DNA of 55,689 nucleotides from Actinomycetota bacterium (GTDB lineage Bacteria; Actinomycetota; Acidimicrobiia; Acidimicrobiales; Ilumatobacteraceae), in contig SYCI01000157.1 in the NCBI GenBank assembly GCA_005787035.1, forward strand, positions 1-55,689, in the 5' to 3' direction. Position numbers and translations under genes: made by a program. The notes below the pieces were generated by a model that did not search any database, was not told where the DNA came from, and saw only the letters and a list, made by a program, of their open reading frames with translations. This document shows positions 42,052-50,394 of the stretch, in pieces; the first letter of the stretch is position 1, and every line of letters begins with the position of its first letter.

Positions 42052-42800
42052 GTCAGACGCCGGACTTCGATCCGGCGTCGGTGCGCATCCGTCCGGCGGC
42101 GACCGTCATGCTCGTTCGCCCGGCTGCTTCGACCATCGAAGTCTTCATGATGCGCCGTACCACCAAGGCGGCCTTCGCAGGAGGGATGTACGTGTTTCCG
42201 GGTGGCGCGGTGGACGACGAGGATTCGTCGTACGAAATGGCGTCGATCCGTGAATGCTTCGAAGAAGCCGGAGTGCTGCTCGCCCGTGACGCTGCGGGCC
42301 GAACCGTGCGCTTCGACGAGCCGATGGCCAAGGCACGTTTCGCCGACCATCGTCGACGTGTGCACGCCGGCGACCTGAGCATGACCCGTGTCCTCGCCGA
42401 TGAAGGCTTCGTGGCCCAGACCGAGGAGTTGGTGTGGGTCGCCCACTGGATCACGCCCTTCGGTGAAGTTCGGCGGTTCGACACCCGATTCTTCGTGGTG
42501 GCCATGCCCGACGATCAGGAGCCATTGCACGATCACATCGAGACGGTCGACAGTTTGTGGGTCACGCCGTCCGATGCGCTTCGTCGTGCCCGTGCCGGTG
42601 AACTGTTGATGCTCCCGCCGACGATTGCCAACCTAGAATTCCTCGCCGCCCACGAATCGGTCGATTCGGTGATCGAAGCGGCGCGGAAAGTGGGCGCACC
42701 ACCGCGAATCCTGCCCAAGGTCCGCTGGGCCGACGATGGCCGGATCGATGCGCTGCTCATGCCCGGCGATCCGGGTTACGACGACATCCTCGAACGTTAG
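42048..42800 (+). CDS. Nudix hydrolase
   Basis: A 250-residue Nudix protein. The Nudix helix reads ASIRECFEEAGVLL, with the preceding strand GMYVFPGGAVDDED. The spacing between GG and RE is typical of the NUDT7/CoA-pyrophosphatase-like and related large Nudix members; the substrate cannot be set from sequence. The GTG start overlaps the fxsA stop, so expression is coupled. It converges on mrp with a 4-base gap. Confidence 0.85.
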   Translation: MSQTPDFDPASVRIRPAATVMLVRPAASTIEVFMMRRTTKAAFAGGMYVFPGGAVDDEDSSYEMASIRECFEEAGVLLARDAAGRTVRFDEPMAKARFADHRRRVHAGDLSMTRVLADEGFVAQTEELVWVAHWITPFGEVRRFDTRFFVVAMPDDQEPLHDHIETVDSLWVTPSDALRRARAGELLMLPPTIANLEFLAAHESVDSVIEAARKVGAPPRILPKVRWADDGRIDALLMPGDPGYDDILER

Positions 42801-42804
42801 GGAT

Positions 42805-43989
42805 TTACGCGCGCCGGTTGACCGCCACGTTGGTGACCACTTCCTGGCGCGCCGAGCAGTCGGCCATGCGTACCGGTGGAACTGTTTCGGTCACGATCAG
42901 GTTGGCGACGGCGCGAAACGCCTCGGCCGCTGGCCCCTTCCCCTCGAGCGCAACGGGTTGACCTTCGTCGCCTCCGGTGGCGACCGATGCCTCGATCGGG
43001 ATGCGTCCGAGGAGTGGAGCACCGATCTCGTCGGCGAGTGATTGTCCGCCGCCACTTCCGAAGAGCGGATGACTCTCGCCATGGGCACACACGAACTCAC
43101 TCATGTTTTCGATCACGCCGGCGACACGAAGGTACGAGCGTCGCGCCATGTCGGCGGCACGGATGGCGACTTTCTGTGCGCTGATGGCCGGCGTGGTCAC
43201 GATGATCATGTCGGTGCGCGGGAGCATCCGCGCGAGTCCCATCTGCACGTCTCCGGTTCCGGGCGGCATGTCGATCAGGAGGTAGTCGAGTTCGCCCCAC
43301 GCGACGTCGCGCAGGAACTGCTCGAGAGCCTTGGTGAGCATGAGTCCGCGCCACATGAGCGCGGTTCCTTCGTCGTCGACGAGGAATCCCGTCGACACGA
43401 CTTTCAGGAGCCCGGTTCCGACGGCCCGGGTGTTCGGGCGGATCTTGGGTCGGCCGGTCTCCGGATCGGGGTCGGCCTCGAGTCGCTGGTCGATTCCGAG
43501 CATGCGGGGCACCGAGAAGCCCCAGATGTCGGCATCGAGCACGCCGACGGTGAAACCTTCGTGCGCGATGGCCGCGGCGAGATTCACGGTGACCGAGCTC
43601 TTGCCCACACCGCCCTTGCCCGACGAGATGGCGATCACGCGTGTCGTGGCCGGCACCTCCGTATCGGGCGCGTTCTCGCGAGCGTTCCAACGGGCCTTGG
43701 CCATGGTGGCCGAGCGCTCGTCGCTCGTCATCTCGCCCCATTCGATACGAACATCTCGCACGCCGGGGTGGGTGACCACCCGCGACTCGATGTCCTTTTT
43801 GATCTGGGCGCGCAAAGGACAGCCGCCGATCGTGAGCTTCACGTCGATCACCACGAAACCGTCGGCCGACACCGACCGGACCGAGGCCATGCCGAGGTCC
43901 ACGACGTCGCTGCCGAGTTCGGGGTCGATCACGGCCCGCAAGAGATTCGTGACCTCGTCGGCGGAGGGCGGCGTGAACGGCCGTGACAT
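42805..43989 (-). CDS. mrp: Mrp/NBP35-family Fe-S cluster carrier ATPase
   Basis: A 394-residue protein. The N-terminal 90 residues are a MIP18/DUF59 domain (LRAVIDPELGSDVVDLGM). The P-loop ATPase follows with SSGKGGVGKSSVTVNLA, VLDADIWGFS and IDMPPGTGD. The usual bridging CPHC motif reads CAHG here (EFVCAHGESHPLFG), so only one of the two cysteines is kept. Proteins of this family carry or insert [4Fe-4S] clusters. TACGCT (43996-44001) lies six bases before the ATG. Confidence 0.9.
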   Translation of the reverse strand: MSRPFTPPSADEVTNLLRAVIDPELGSDVVDLGMASVRSVSADGFVVIDVKLTIGGCPLRAQIKKDIESRVVTHPGVRDVRIEWGEMTSDERSATMAKARWNARENAPDTEVPATTRVIAISSGKGGVGKSSVTVNLAAAIAHEGFTVGVLDADIWGFSVPRMLGIDQRLEADPDPETGRPKIRPNTRAVGTGLLKVVSTGFLVDDEGTALMWRGLMLTKALEQFLRDVAWGELDYLLIDMPPGTGDVQMGLARMLPRTDMIIVTTPAISAQKVAIRAADMARRSYLRVAGVIENMSEFVCAHGESHPLFGSGGGQSLADEIGAPLLGRIPIEASVATGGDEGQPVALEGKGPAAEAFRAVANLIVTETVPPVRMADCSARQEVVTNVAVNRRA

Positions 43990-44117
43990 GGGCCAAGCGT
44001 ATCGGTGGGCTCCGCCGTCGGGTCGGGCGGATCATTCCAGTAAAGTCGGGGTACCGGAACGATTCCTCCGGGCGGCGGGCTCGAACCCGTCGAGTACTCG
44101 TCACAGGAGAGCACATC

Positions 44118-44441
44118 GTGATCACCCTCACCGATTCAGCCGCCGTCAAGGTCAAGGAGTTGCTCGAGGCCGAAGGCGCAACCGAACTCGCGTTGCGCGT
44201 CGCCGTGCGCCCCGGTGGATGCAGTGGTTTCTCGTACGAGATGTTCTTCGACGGCGACATCGCGGCCGACGACCAGCAGGCCACGTTCGGTGAAGCCGTG
44301 CGCGTCGTGGTCGACCCGGCCTCGGCCCAGCTTCTCGAAGGCGCCACCCTCGATTACAAGGACGGCCTCAATCAGGCCGGCTTCAACATCACGAATCCGA
44401 ACGCGTCGCGTACCTGCGGTTGCGGTCAGTCGTTCAGCTGA
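44118..44441 (+). CDS. A-type iron-sulfur carrier (IscA/ErpA family)
   Basis: A 107-residue protein with the three conserved cysteines, in RPGGCSGFSYEM and RTCGCGQSFS. A-type carriers deliver Fe-S clusters to apo-proteins. GTG at 44118 follows AGGAGA (44104-44109); the open frame extends upstream to 43983 but overlaps the divergent mrp start. A possible -10 TAAAGT lies at 44040. It is divergent from mrp, a functionally related gene. Confidence 0.92.
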   Translation: MITLTDSAAVKVKELLEAEGATELALRVAVRPGGCSGFSYEMFFDGDIAADDQQATFGEAVRVVVDPASAQLLEGATLDYKDGLNQAGFNITNPNASRTCGCGQSFS

Positions 44442-45324
44442 GCGCTTCGCGCACCTCGTTCACGTCCCAGATCGCGTCGAGACGCTCGACGATCACACCC
44501 TGGGCATCGGTCACGAACAACACCGGCTCGAAGGTGAGCATCGCCGCCTCCACCGCGGGCGCCACCACCGTGGCCGCCCGATCGGCGTACACATCGGCGT
44601 GCACGAAGACGACCGAGTCACCCAACTCCTCGGCCAACGGCACGAGCTGATCGAGCACCGGACCGCACACACCCGTCTGGCAGTGCGCCGGGGTGCCCAC
44701 CAGATAGACGACCGGCTTGCCGATACTCAAGGCGTCGGTGAGGGTCATCGAATGGAACGGGCACGGCTCGGGCGTTCGCGTGCAGACCTCGTCCACACCG
44801 CGCGGGTCGTCGAAGGTCGGGGTGTCGAAGGGCGGTAGTTGCTGACCGACTCGCGCGACCACGAGCGAGTCGGGTTCGAAGGTCTGGAATGCGGCGCCTT
44901 CCTCGGGCCCACCCTTCACGACGAGCGCAAAGGTTCCGACCCGATCGATCACGGTGCGGAACACCCAGAACGGGATGGTGTCGTCACCGAGAGTTCGGCG
45001 ATCGGCGAAGAGATCACGAGCCAGTACCTCATCGGTGTCGAGATCGACGAGATCGGCGATCAATCGGGTCGGACCGGTGTCCACGAGTCCGTCGGCACCG
45101 GCGAGTGAAACGGGCAGACGTTGTTCACCCGGTGTGAGTTCGGTGGGTATCCAGCGTGAAACGAGATCCCAGGTTCCCATGGCCACGTCGGTCGTCGCGG
45201 ACTCGTCGTCACCCGACGACTCGCCGGCGCACGCGGCGAGTAGCGCGGCAAGGGGGATGGCGGCGAGCGATGCGCCACTCATGCGCAACACGTCGCGCCG
45301 GGTGGATCGACGATCGAGGGCCAT
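44434..45324 (-). CDS. Thioredoxin-like lipoprotein with Tat-type signal
   Basis: A 296-residue protein. The N-terminus has RRSTRRDVLRMSGAS, a Tat-like signal, and lipobox LAAC. Residues 60-160 form a beta-rich domain; the C-terminal 130 residues resemble a thioredoxin fold, with the redox pair spaced as AHCQTGVCGPV (CX4C, not CX2C). TAATCT (45331-45336) is six bases before the ATG. The 3' end overlaps the A-type carrier gene by 8 bases. Confidence 0.75.
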   Translation of the reverse strand: MALDRRSTRRDVLRMSGASLAAIPLAALLAACAGESSGDDESATTDVAMGTWDLVSRWIPTELTPGEQRLPVSLAGADGLVDTGPTRLIADLVDLDTDEVLARDLFADRRTLGDDTIPFWVFRTVIDRVGTFALVVKGGPEEGAAFQTFEPDSLVVARVGQQLPPFDTPTFDDPRGVDEVCTRTPEPCPFHSMTLTDALSIGKPVVYLVGTPAHCQTGVCGPVLDQLVPLAEELGDSVVFVHADVYADRAATVVAPAVEAAMLTFEPVLFVTDAQGVIVERLDAIWDVNEVREALS

Positions 45325-45382
45325 GAGGGGAGATTATTGGTCGGTGCTTGTGCCGGCTCGTGTGCACGTGTGACATTGGGGT

Positions 45383-46912
45383 GTGGCCGACGTCGTATTC
45401 GAGTTGAACGGACACGAGGTTGTGGTCCCCGACGGGACGTCGCTTCTCGTGGCCTTGCGCGAAACGTGCGGAATCCGATCGGCCAAGGACGGTTGTGCAC
45501 CGCAGGGGCAATGCGGTTGTTGCACGGTATGGGTCGATGGTGAGGCGCGCGTCGCGTGCGTCACTCCGGTGTCGCGGGTCCGCGGACGATCGGTCACCAC
45601 GCTCGAAGGTGCCGGCGCGGCCGTGGCCGATGCTTGGTCGGAACGTCTGTGCGCAACCGGGGGCAGTCAGTGCGGCTTCTGCACTCCCGGCATCATCATG
45701 CGGCTCGCCGCGCCACGCCGTCAGGGAGGTCTGACGAAAGAATCGGTCGATCAGGCTTTGCTCGCCCATCTGTGCCGTTGCACGGGTTGGCAGACGATCG
45801 TGGAAGCGGCACTCGATCCGGTCGATGTATCGGTGAAGCGCGAGCACGCAACCACGCGGGCAGCCATCGAAGGGCGCACGGTGCAGTCGGTTGCACCCCC
45901 AGTAGCCATGGGCAACGGAGGTTTCGCCGGCGACACGTATCCGACCGATGCAATGGTTGCCGTGCGTTCGGCGGCCGGCACCTGGCACGTCCACGACTCG
46001 TTGGTCGAGGCACGCGCGGCGGCGGGCATCGTGCAGGGTCGACGCTCGACCCTCGGTCTGAACTGGCCGATCGAGGTTCCCGACGAATCGGAATTCGTCC
46101 GAACCTTGCGGACCACGTGGGTCGAGCCCGCCTATCTCGAACCCGATGCCGTGTGGTGCCAACCCGGTGGTCGCGCGGTCGGTCCGCTCGTGAACGGCGG
46201 GGCATTCGGTGGCAAGCGTTCGTCATGGTTGGCCGACGAGGCGCGGCGACTCGCCGACGAAAACGACCGACCGATTCGGATCGCACTGACGCGCGAAGAC
46301 GTGGTGCGACTCGGAGCCAAGCGACCGCCGATGGCCGCGGGTGTGCGGGCCGATGGTTCGGGCATCGTGTGGTTGCGTCGCACGGAGGGCGCGGCCCGAT
46401 TCATCGCCGAACGCTTCCCGACATGGACCCTTCACGAGGTCGACGTGCCGGGCCCGCTGACCTCGCTCGACGTTCGCGGCGCGGTGTGGGCCGAGTTGTC
46501 GGCCCTGATCGCATCGGTGTCTCCTCCCGAGGAGCGGGGCGACCATGTGCAGTCGCCCGAAGGTGCCGATGCCTGGGCGCGCATCGATGATGACGGAGTG
46601 GAGATCACGGTGCGATGTGGTGACGTGCTCGACCACACGGTGCTTCGTTCGTATTGCATCGGTGCCGCGCACATGGCTCTCGGTTGGGTGCGCACCGAGG
46701 GAATAGCCGTCGATGCGATGGGGGAGATCCACGACCTCACGATCCGATCGTTCGGCGTTCTTCGGGCCGTCGACATGCCGCCGGTCGCCGTGCACATCTT
46801 GGACGACAGCCGCCCACCGGTGAACGGAAGCGATGCGGTGTTCGCCGCCGTGGCTGCAGCAGCGTGGCGACGCGATGGATTTCCGAGCCGGTGGCCGGCG
46901 AGCCGTGAGTGA
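45383..46912 (+). CDS. Compact xanthine dehydrogenase-like fusion ([2Fe-2S] and Moco-type domains)
   Basis: A 509-residue protein. Residues 1-155 are a complete small subunit of the xanthine oxidase family: plant-type ferredoxin motif CAPQGQCGCCTVW and helical [2Fe-2S] domain with CGFCTPGI and CRCTGW. Residues 170-509 resemble pieces of the molybdopterin subunit: PLVNGGAFGGKRSS, LTREDVVRLGAKRPP and LRSYCIGAAHMALGWVRTEG. This part is about 330 residues instead of about 750, so long stretches are missing, and the active-site Glu motif was not found. GTG at 45383. Moco binding is doubtful. Confidence 0.75.
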   Translation: MADVVFELNGHEVVVPDGTSLLVALRETCGIRSAKDGCAPQGQCGCCTVWVDGEARVACVTPVSRVRGRSVTTLEGAGAAVADAWSERLCATGGSQCGFCTPGIIMRLAAPRRQGGLTKESVDQALLAHLCRCTGWQTIVEAALDPVDVSVKREHATTRAAIEGRTVQSVAPPVAMGNGGFAGDTYPTDAMVAVRSAAGTWHVHDSLVEARAAAGIVQGRRSTLGLNWPIEVPDESEFVRTLRTTWVEPAYLEPDAVWCQPGGRAVGPLVNGGAFGGKRSSWLADEARRLADENDRPIRIALTREDVVRLGAKRPPMAAGVRADGSGIVWLRRTEGAARFIAERFPTWTLHEVDVPGPLTSLDVRGAVWAELSALIASVSPPEERGDHVQSPEGADAWARIDDDGVEITVRCGDVLDHTVLRSYCIGAAHMALGWVRTEGIAVDAMGEIHDLTIRSFGVLRAVDMPPVAVHILDDSRPPVNGSDAVFAAVAAAAWRRDGFPSRWPASRE

Positions 46913-46942
46913 CGATTGCCGGCCATTGACTAGCGTTGGCCC

Positions 46943-47419
46943 ATGGCCAAGAACTCAGCTCCCAAACCCCTCGGCCCCTACACACCGGTCGTTCGCGCCG
47001 GTGACTGGGTGATCGTTTCCGGACAACTCGGTATCAAGGACGGTTCGCTCGTGCCCGGTGGCGTGGCCGGCCAGACGGCCCAGGCCGTGGTGAACCTGAA
47101 GGAACGGCTCCGCGAAGCCGGCTGCACCATCAACGACGTGTCGAAGACTTTGTGCTTCCTCACCGACATGGACACCTTCGCCACCTTCAACGAGGCCTAC
47201 GTCGCCGGTTTCGGCGGCTCGCGTCCGGCTCGCTCGACGATCGGCGTGGCGGCGCTTCCCTTCGGTGGTGCGGTGGAGATCGAAGCCTGGGCCTTCAAAC
47301 CCCTGGCTGCTCCCAAGAAGGCCACCGCCAAGAAGTCGACGGTGAAGAAGGCCACTGTGAAGAAGGCGGCGCCGAAGAAGGCGGCCAAGAAATCGGCCGC
47401 CGGTCGGCGTCGCAAGTAG
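46943..47419 (+). CDS. RidA/YjgF-family protein with Lys/Ala-rich tail
   Basis: A 158-residue protein. Residues 1-120 are a standard RidA fold, which usually hydrolyses reactive enamine/imine intermediates from PLP enzymes: SGQLGIKDG, NLKERLREAGCTINDV, and the key Arg in SRPARSTIGV. The last 38 residues are a histone-H1-like tail of KKAT/KKAA repeats ending GRRRK. TAGCGT (46931-46936) is six bases before the ATG. A PLP decarboxylase lies downstream. Confidence 0.88.
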   Translation: MAKNSAPKPLGPYTPVVRAGDWVIVSGQLGIKDGSLVPGGVAGQTAQAVVNLKERLREAGCTINDVSKTLCFLTDMDTFATFNEAYVAGFGGSRPARSTIGVAALPFGGAVEIEAWAFKPLAAPKKATAKKSTVKKATVKKAAPKKAAKKSAAGRRRK

Positions 47420-47429
47420 GGTTCCTACC

Positions 47430-47585
47430 GTGCCTGGCGCGATCGTTCTCATCGTGATTCTGCTGGCCTTCCCGGTGGTGGTGGGTCTCAGCACGGCGGC
47501 CATTGCCGCGGTTCTCGGTCACCTTCTGTGGAGGGACGCCGAGGTCCGCCACGAAGGCAGCGAACTCCTCGATCTCAACACCTGA
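47430..47585 (+). CDS. Small single-pass membrane protein
   Basis: A 51-residue open frame starting with GTG at 47430, ending TGA 47583-47585. One long hydrophobic stretch (IVLIVILLAFPVVVGLSTAA onward) is followed by a short charged tail (RDAEVRHEGSELLDLNT). TAGGGT (47417-47422) is seven bases upstream, matching the leaderless pattern of its neighbours. It fills the gap between ridA and the decarboxylase almost exactly. Function unknown. Confidence 0.6.
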   Translation: MPGAIVLIVILLAFPVVVGLSTAAIAAVLGHLLWRDAEVRHEGSELLDLNT

Positions 47586-47624
47586 TCGCCCACGCCGCGT
47601 CGGTTCGGGTGACAGGCTGACACC

Positions 47625-49010
47625 GTGCACCGTCACGACCAAGCCATCGCGCGCCTCGCCGATCATGCGCTCGATTACGCGCTCGAACGAGTACGCATGG
47701 ATCCGGTCCCGCTCGATGCGCCACGACCGTACGACGAACTCATTCGTGCGGCCGGCCAAACGATCACACCCTCCGGAATCGGTGGCGATCGCGCGCTGAA
47801 ACTCTTCACCGAAGTACTCGCGCCAGCGTGCATCTCAGTCGACCATCCGCGTTTCTTGGCCTTCGTCCCCGGTGCACCCACCGAGGCGTCGGTTCTGTTC
47901 GACATGGTGGTCTCGGCGAGCAGTATCTACGCCGGCTCGTGGCTCGAAGCCGCCGGTGCCGTGTTCGCCGAGAATCAGGCGTTGCGTTGGCTCGCCGATC
48001 TGGCCGGGTTCCCCGAATCAGCCGGTGGAGCGTTCGTGAGCGGTGGCACGGCCGGCAATCTTTCGGCATTGATCGCGGCGCGTCATCGTTGGCGCAGCCG
48101 GCATGCCGGTCGATTCGACAAGGTTCGTGGTGTGGTCCTCGCGTCGAAAGGTGCGCATTCGTCGATCGCGCAGGCTACTCACGCCATGGATGTCGATCTC
48201 GTGCACGTCCCGACCGACCATCGTGGTCGCCTCGACGGAGCAGCAGTGCGATCGGTGTTCGATTCGTTGGCCCCGGCCGATCGTGAGCGAGTGTTCGCAG
48301 TGGCGGCCACCGGTGGAACGACCAACGTCGGTGTGGTCGACGACCTCGCCGGCATCGCCGACGTCTGCGCAGACGAAGGAATCTGGTTCCACGTCGATGG
48401 CGCGTACGGTCTCGCTGCTCTGTGTGCACCATCGGTACGCGACCGGTTCGTCGGCATCGAGCGCGCCGACAGTTTCATCGTCGATCCGCACAAGTGGCTC
48501 TTTGGTCCCTTCGACTGTTGTGCGCTCGTGTATCGCAACATCCATGACGGTCGGCGTGCCCACACCCAGAACGCCGAATATCTCGAAGTGCTACGCGGTG
48601 GGGAGGGTGAAGAGGGCCCGTGGCACGAGATGAACCCGGCCGATGTGGCCCATCACTTGTCGCGTCGAGCGCGCGGACTGCCCCTGTGGTTCAGCCTGGC
48701 CACCCACGGAACCGATGCCTACACCGAAGCCATGGAGACCACGCTCACGATCGCTCGCCTGGCGGCAGAGGAGATCGGTCGACGTCGGCATCTCGAGTTG
48801 CTCCTCGAGCCCGATCTCACGGTCCTCGTGTTCCGGCGCATCGGTTGGGGCCCGGACGACTACCGCCGGTGGAGTGACGATCAGTTGTATTCGGGCGAGT
48901 CGTTCGTTGTGCCTTCGTCGTGGAACGGCGAGACTGTGTTGCGGTTCTGCATCGTCAACCCGCGAACCACGTTCGACGACATCGTCGCGATCCTCGACTC
49001 ACTGGACTGA
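47625..49010 (+). CDS. PLP-dependent amino acid decarboxylase (group II)
   Basis: A 461-residue fold-type I PLP enzyme of the aromatic amino acid/glutamate decarboxylase group. The PLP lysine is in FIVDPHKWLFGPFDC, with VSGGTAGNLSAL, ATGGTTNVGVVDD and FHVDGAYG upstream. The substrate cannot be told from sequence. GTG at 47625. It lies 4 bases before the amidohydrolase gene and downstream of RidA, a common guard against PLP-derived enamines. Confidence 0.88.
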   Translation: MHRHDQAIARLADHALDYALERVRMDPVPLDAPRPYDELIRAAGQTITPSGIGGDRALKLFTEVLAPACISVDHPRFLAFVPGAPTEASVLFDMVVSASSIYAGSWLEAAGAVFAENQALRWLADLAGFPESAGGAFVSGGTAGNLSALIAARHRWRSRHAGRFDKVRGVVLASKGAHSSIAQATHAMDVDLVHVPTDHRGRLDGAAVRSVFDSLAPADRERVFAVAATGGTTNVGVVDDLAGIADVCADEGIWFHVDGAYGLAALCAPSVRDRFVGIERADSFIVDPHKWLFGPFDCCALVYRNIHDGRRAHTQNAEYLEVLRGGEGEEGPWHEMNPADVAHHLSRRARGLPLWFSLATHGTDAYTEAMETTLTIARLAAEEIGRRRHLELLLEPDLTVLVFRRIGWGPDDYRRWSDDQLYSGESFVVPSSWNGETVLRFCIVNPRTTFDDIVAILDSLD

Positions 49011-49014
49011 AATC

Positions 49015-50394
49015 ATGTCAATTCCGCAGACCGCCGACTTGTTGATCAAGAACTCCTTGCTCGTCGCGACGATGGACGACCAACGGCGCGAATTGCGAGG
49101 CGGCTGGGTGGCCATCACGGACGGATTCGTGTCGGCGGTGGGGGATTCGGGTCAAGCGGCACCCGAGGCCCGTGACGTGATCGATGCGACCGACTGTCTC
49201 GTGACACCGGGTCTCGTGAACACCCACCATCACATCTACCAGAACCTCACGCGCGCCTATCCGCCGATGACCGACAAACCGTTGTTCGGTTGGTTGCAGT
49301 CGTTGTATCCGTTGTGGCGGGCGATCGACGAGGAATCGGTACACGTCAGTGCCTTCGTCGGCTTGGCCGAACTCGCGCTGTCCGGATGCACGACGAGCAC
49401 CGATCATCTGTACTTGCACCCCAAGGGCGCCGGCGATCTCCTGTCGGCCGAGATCGCGGCCGCGCGCGAACTCGGCGTTCGCTTCCATCCCACGCGGGGT
49501 TCGATGTCGTTGTCGCAGAAGGATGGTGGCCTACCTCCCGACGACGTGGTTGCCGACGACGACGAGATCCTGTCGGCGAGCGAAGCGGCCGTGGCTCGTC
49601 ATCACGATCGTTCGTTCGGTGCGATGACGCGGGTGGCTCTTGCGCCGTGTTCGCCCTTCAGCGTGACCGAGCAACTCATGGTTCGCTCGGCCGAACTCGC
49701 CGAGAAACTCGACGTTCGTCTGCACACCCATTTCGCCGAGAACGCCGAGGACGACGACTTCTCCATCGCCACGTTCGGCTGTCGGCCCATGGAGTACCTC
49801 GAACGTACGGGCTGGTGCACCGATCGCACGTGGGTCGCGCACTGCGTGATGCCGAATCACGACGAAGTCCATCGTCTCGGCGCGGCCGGTATCGGTGTGG
49901 CTCATTGTCCGAGTAGCAACCTCATCCTCGCGTCGGGGATCTCGCCGGTGGTCGCGTTGCGCGCGGCGGGGGCCAAAGTGGGGCTCGGTGTGGACGGTTC
50001 GTCGTCGGCCGATTCGGCATCGTTGTGGCTCGAGGCGCGGCAGGCGATGTTGCTGGCTAAACTCCGCGACGGTGCGGCGGCCGGAACGGCGCGCATGGCG
50101 CTCGAAGTCGCCACTCGCGGTGGAGCCGGGTGTCTGGGTCGTGAAGGTGAGATCGGCCAGATCTCCGTGGGCGCCGTCGGCGACGTCGCCGTGTGGCGCC
50201 ACACTGGTCCGCAATTCGCCGGCGCACTCGCCGATCCGATCGAGGCGTGGTTGCGGTGCGGACCCATCGGTGCCCGTCACACGATCGTGCACGGACGGAG
50301 AGTGGTCGCCGATGGCGAGATCGTCCATCGTGATCTCGACGACATGTTGCGTCGCCACGATCGCGAGAGTCGACGCATCCAAGGTCTCGCGTGA
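49015..50394 (+). CDS. 8-oxoguanine deaminase-like amidohydrolase
   Basis: A 459-residue metallo-dependent hydrolase of the ATZ/TRZ-8-oxoguanine deaminase group. The metal motif is VNTHHHIYQNLTRAYPPM, with RLHTHFAE, HCVMPNHDEV and GLGVDGSSSADS. The segment GSMSLSQKDGGLPPDDVV matches the 8-oxoguanine deaminase type, which converts 8-oxoguanine to urate. Hydroxy-triazine or other purine-like substrates remain possible. ATG at 49015; the stop overlaps the HAD gene. Confidence 0.85.
   Translation: MSIPQTADLLIKNSLLVATMDDQRRELRGGWVAITDGFVSAVGDSGQAAPEARDVIDATDCLVTPGLVNTHHHIYQNLTRAYPPMTDKPLFGWLQSLYPLWRAIDEESVHVSAFVGLAELALSGCTTSTDHLYLHPKGAGDLLSAEIAAARELGVRFHPTRGSMSLSQKDGGLPPDDVVADDDEILSASEAAVARHHDRSFGAMTRVALAPCSPFSVTEQLMVRSAELAEKLDVRLHTHFAENAEDDDFSIATFGCRPMEYLERTGWCTDRTWVAHCVMPNHDEVHRLGAAGIGVAHCPSSNLILASGISPVVALRAAGAKVGLGVDGSSSADSASLWLEARQAMLLAKLRDGAAAGTARMALEVATRGGAGCLGREGEIGQISVGAVGDVAVWRHTGPQFAGALADPIEAWLRCGPIGARHTIVHGRRVVADGEIVHRDLDDMLRRHDRESRRIQGLA

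Noticed and set aside
44434-45324. Thioredoxin-like lipoprotein considered as a selenoprotein because selAB is near
   Set aside because: Its redox pair is encoded by Cys codons and there is no in-frame TGA before the end.
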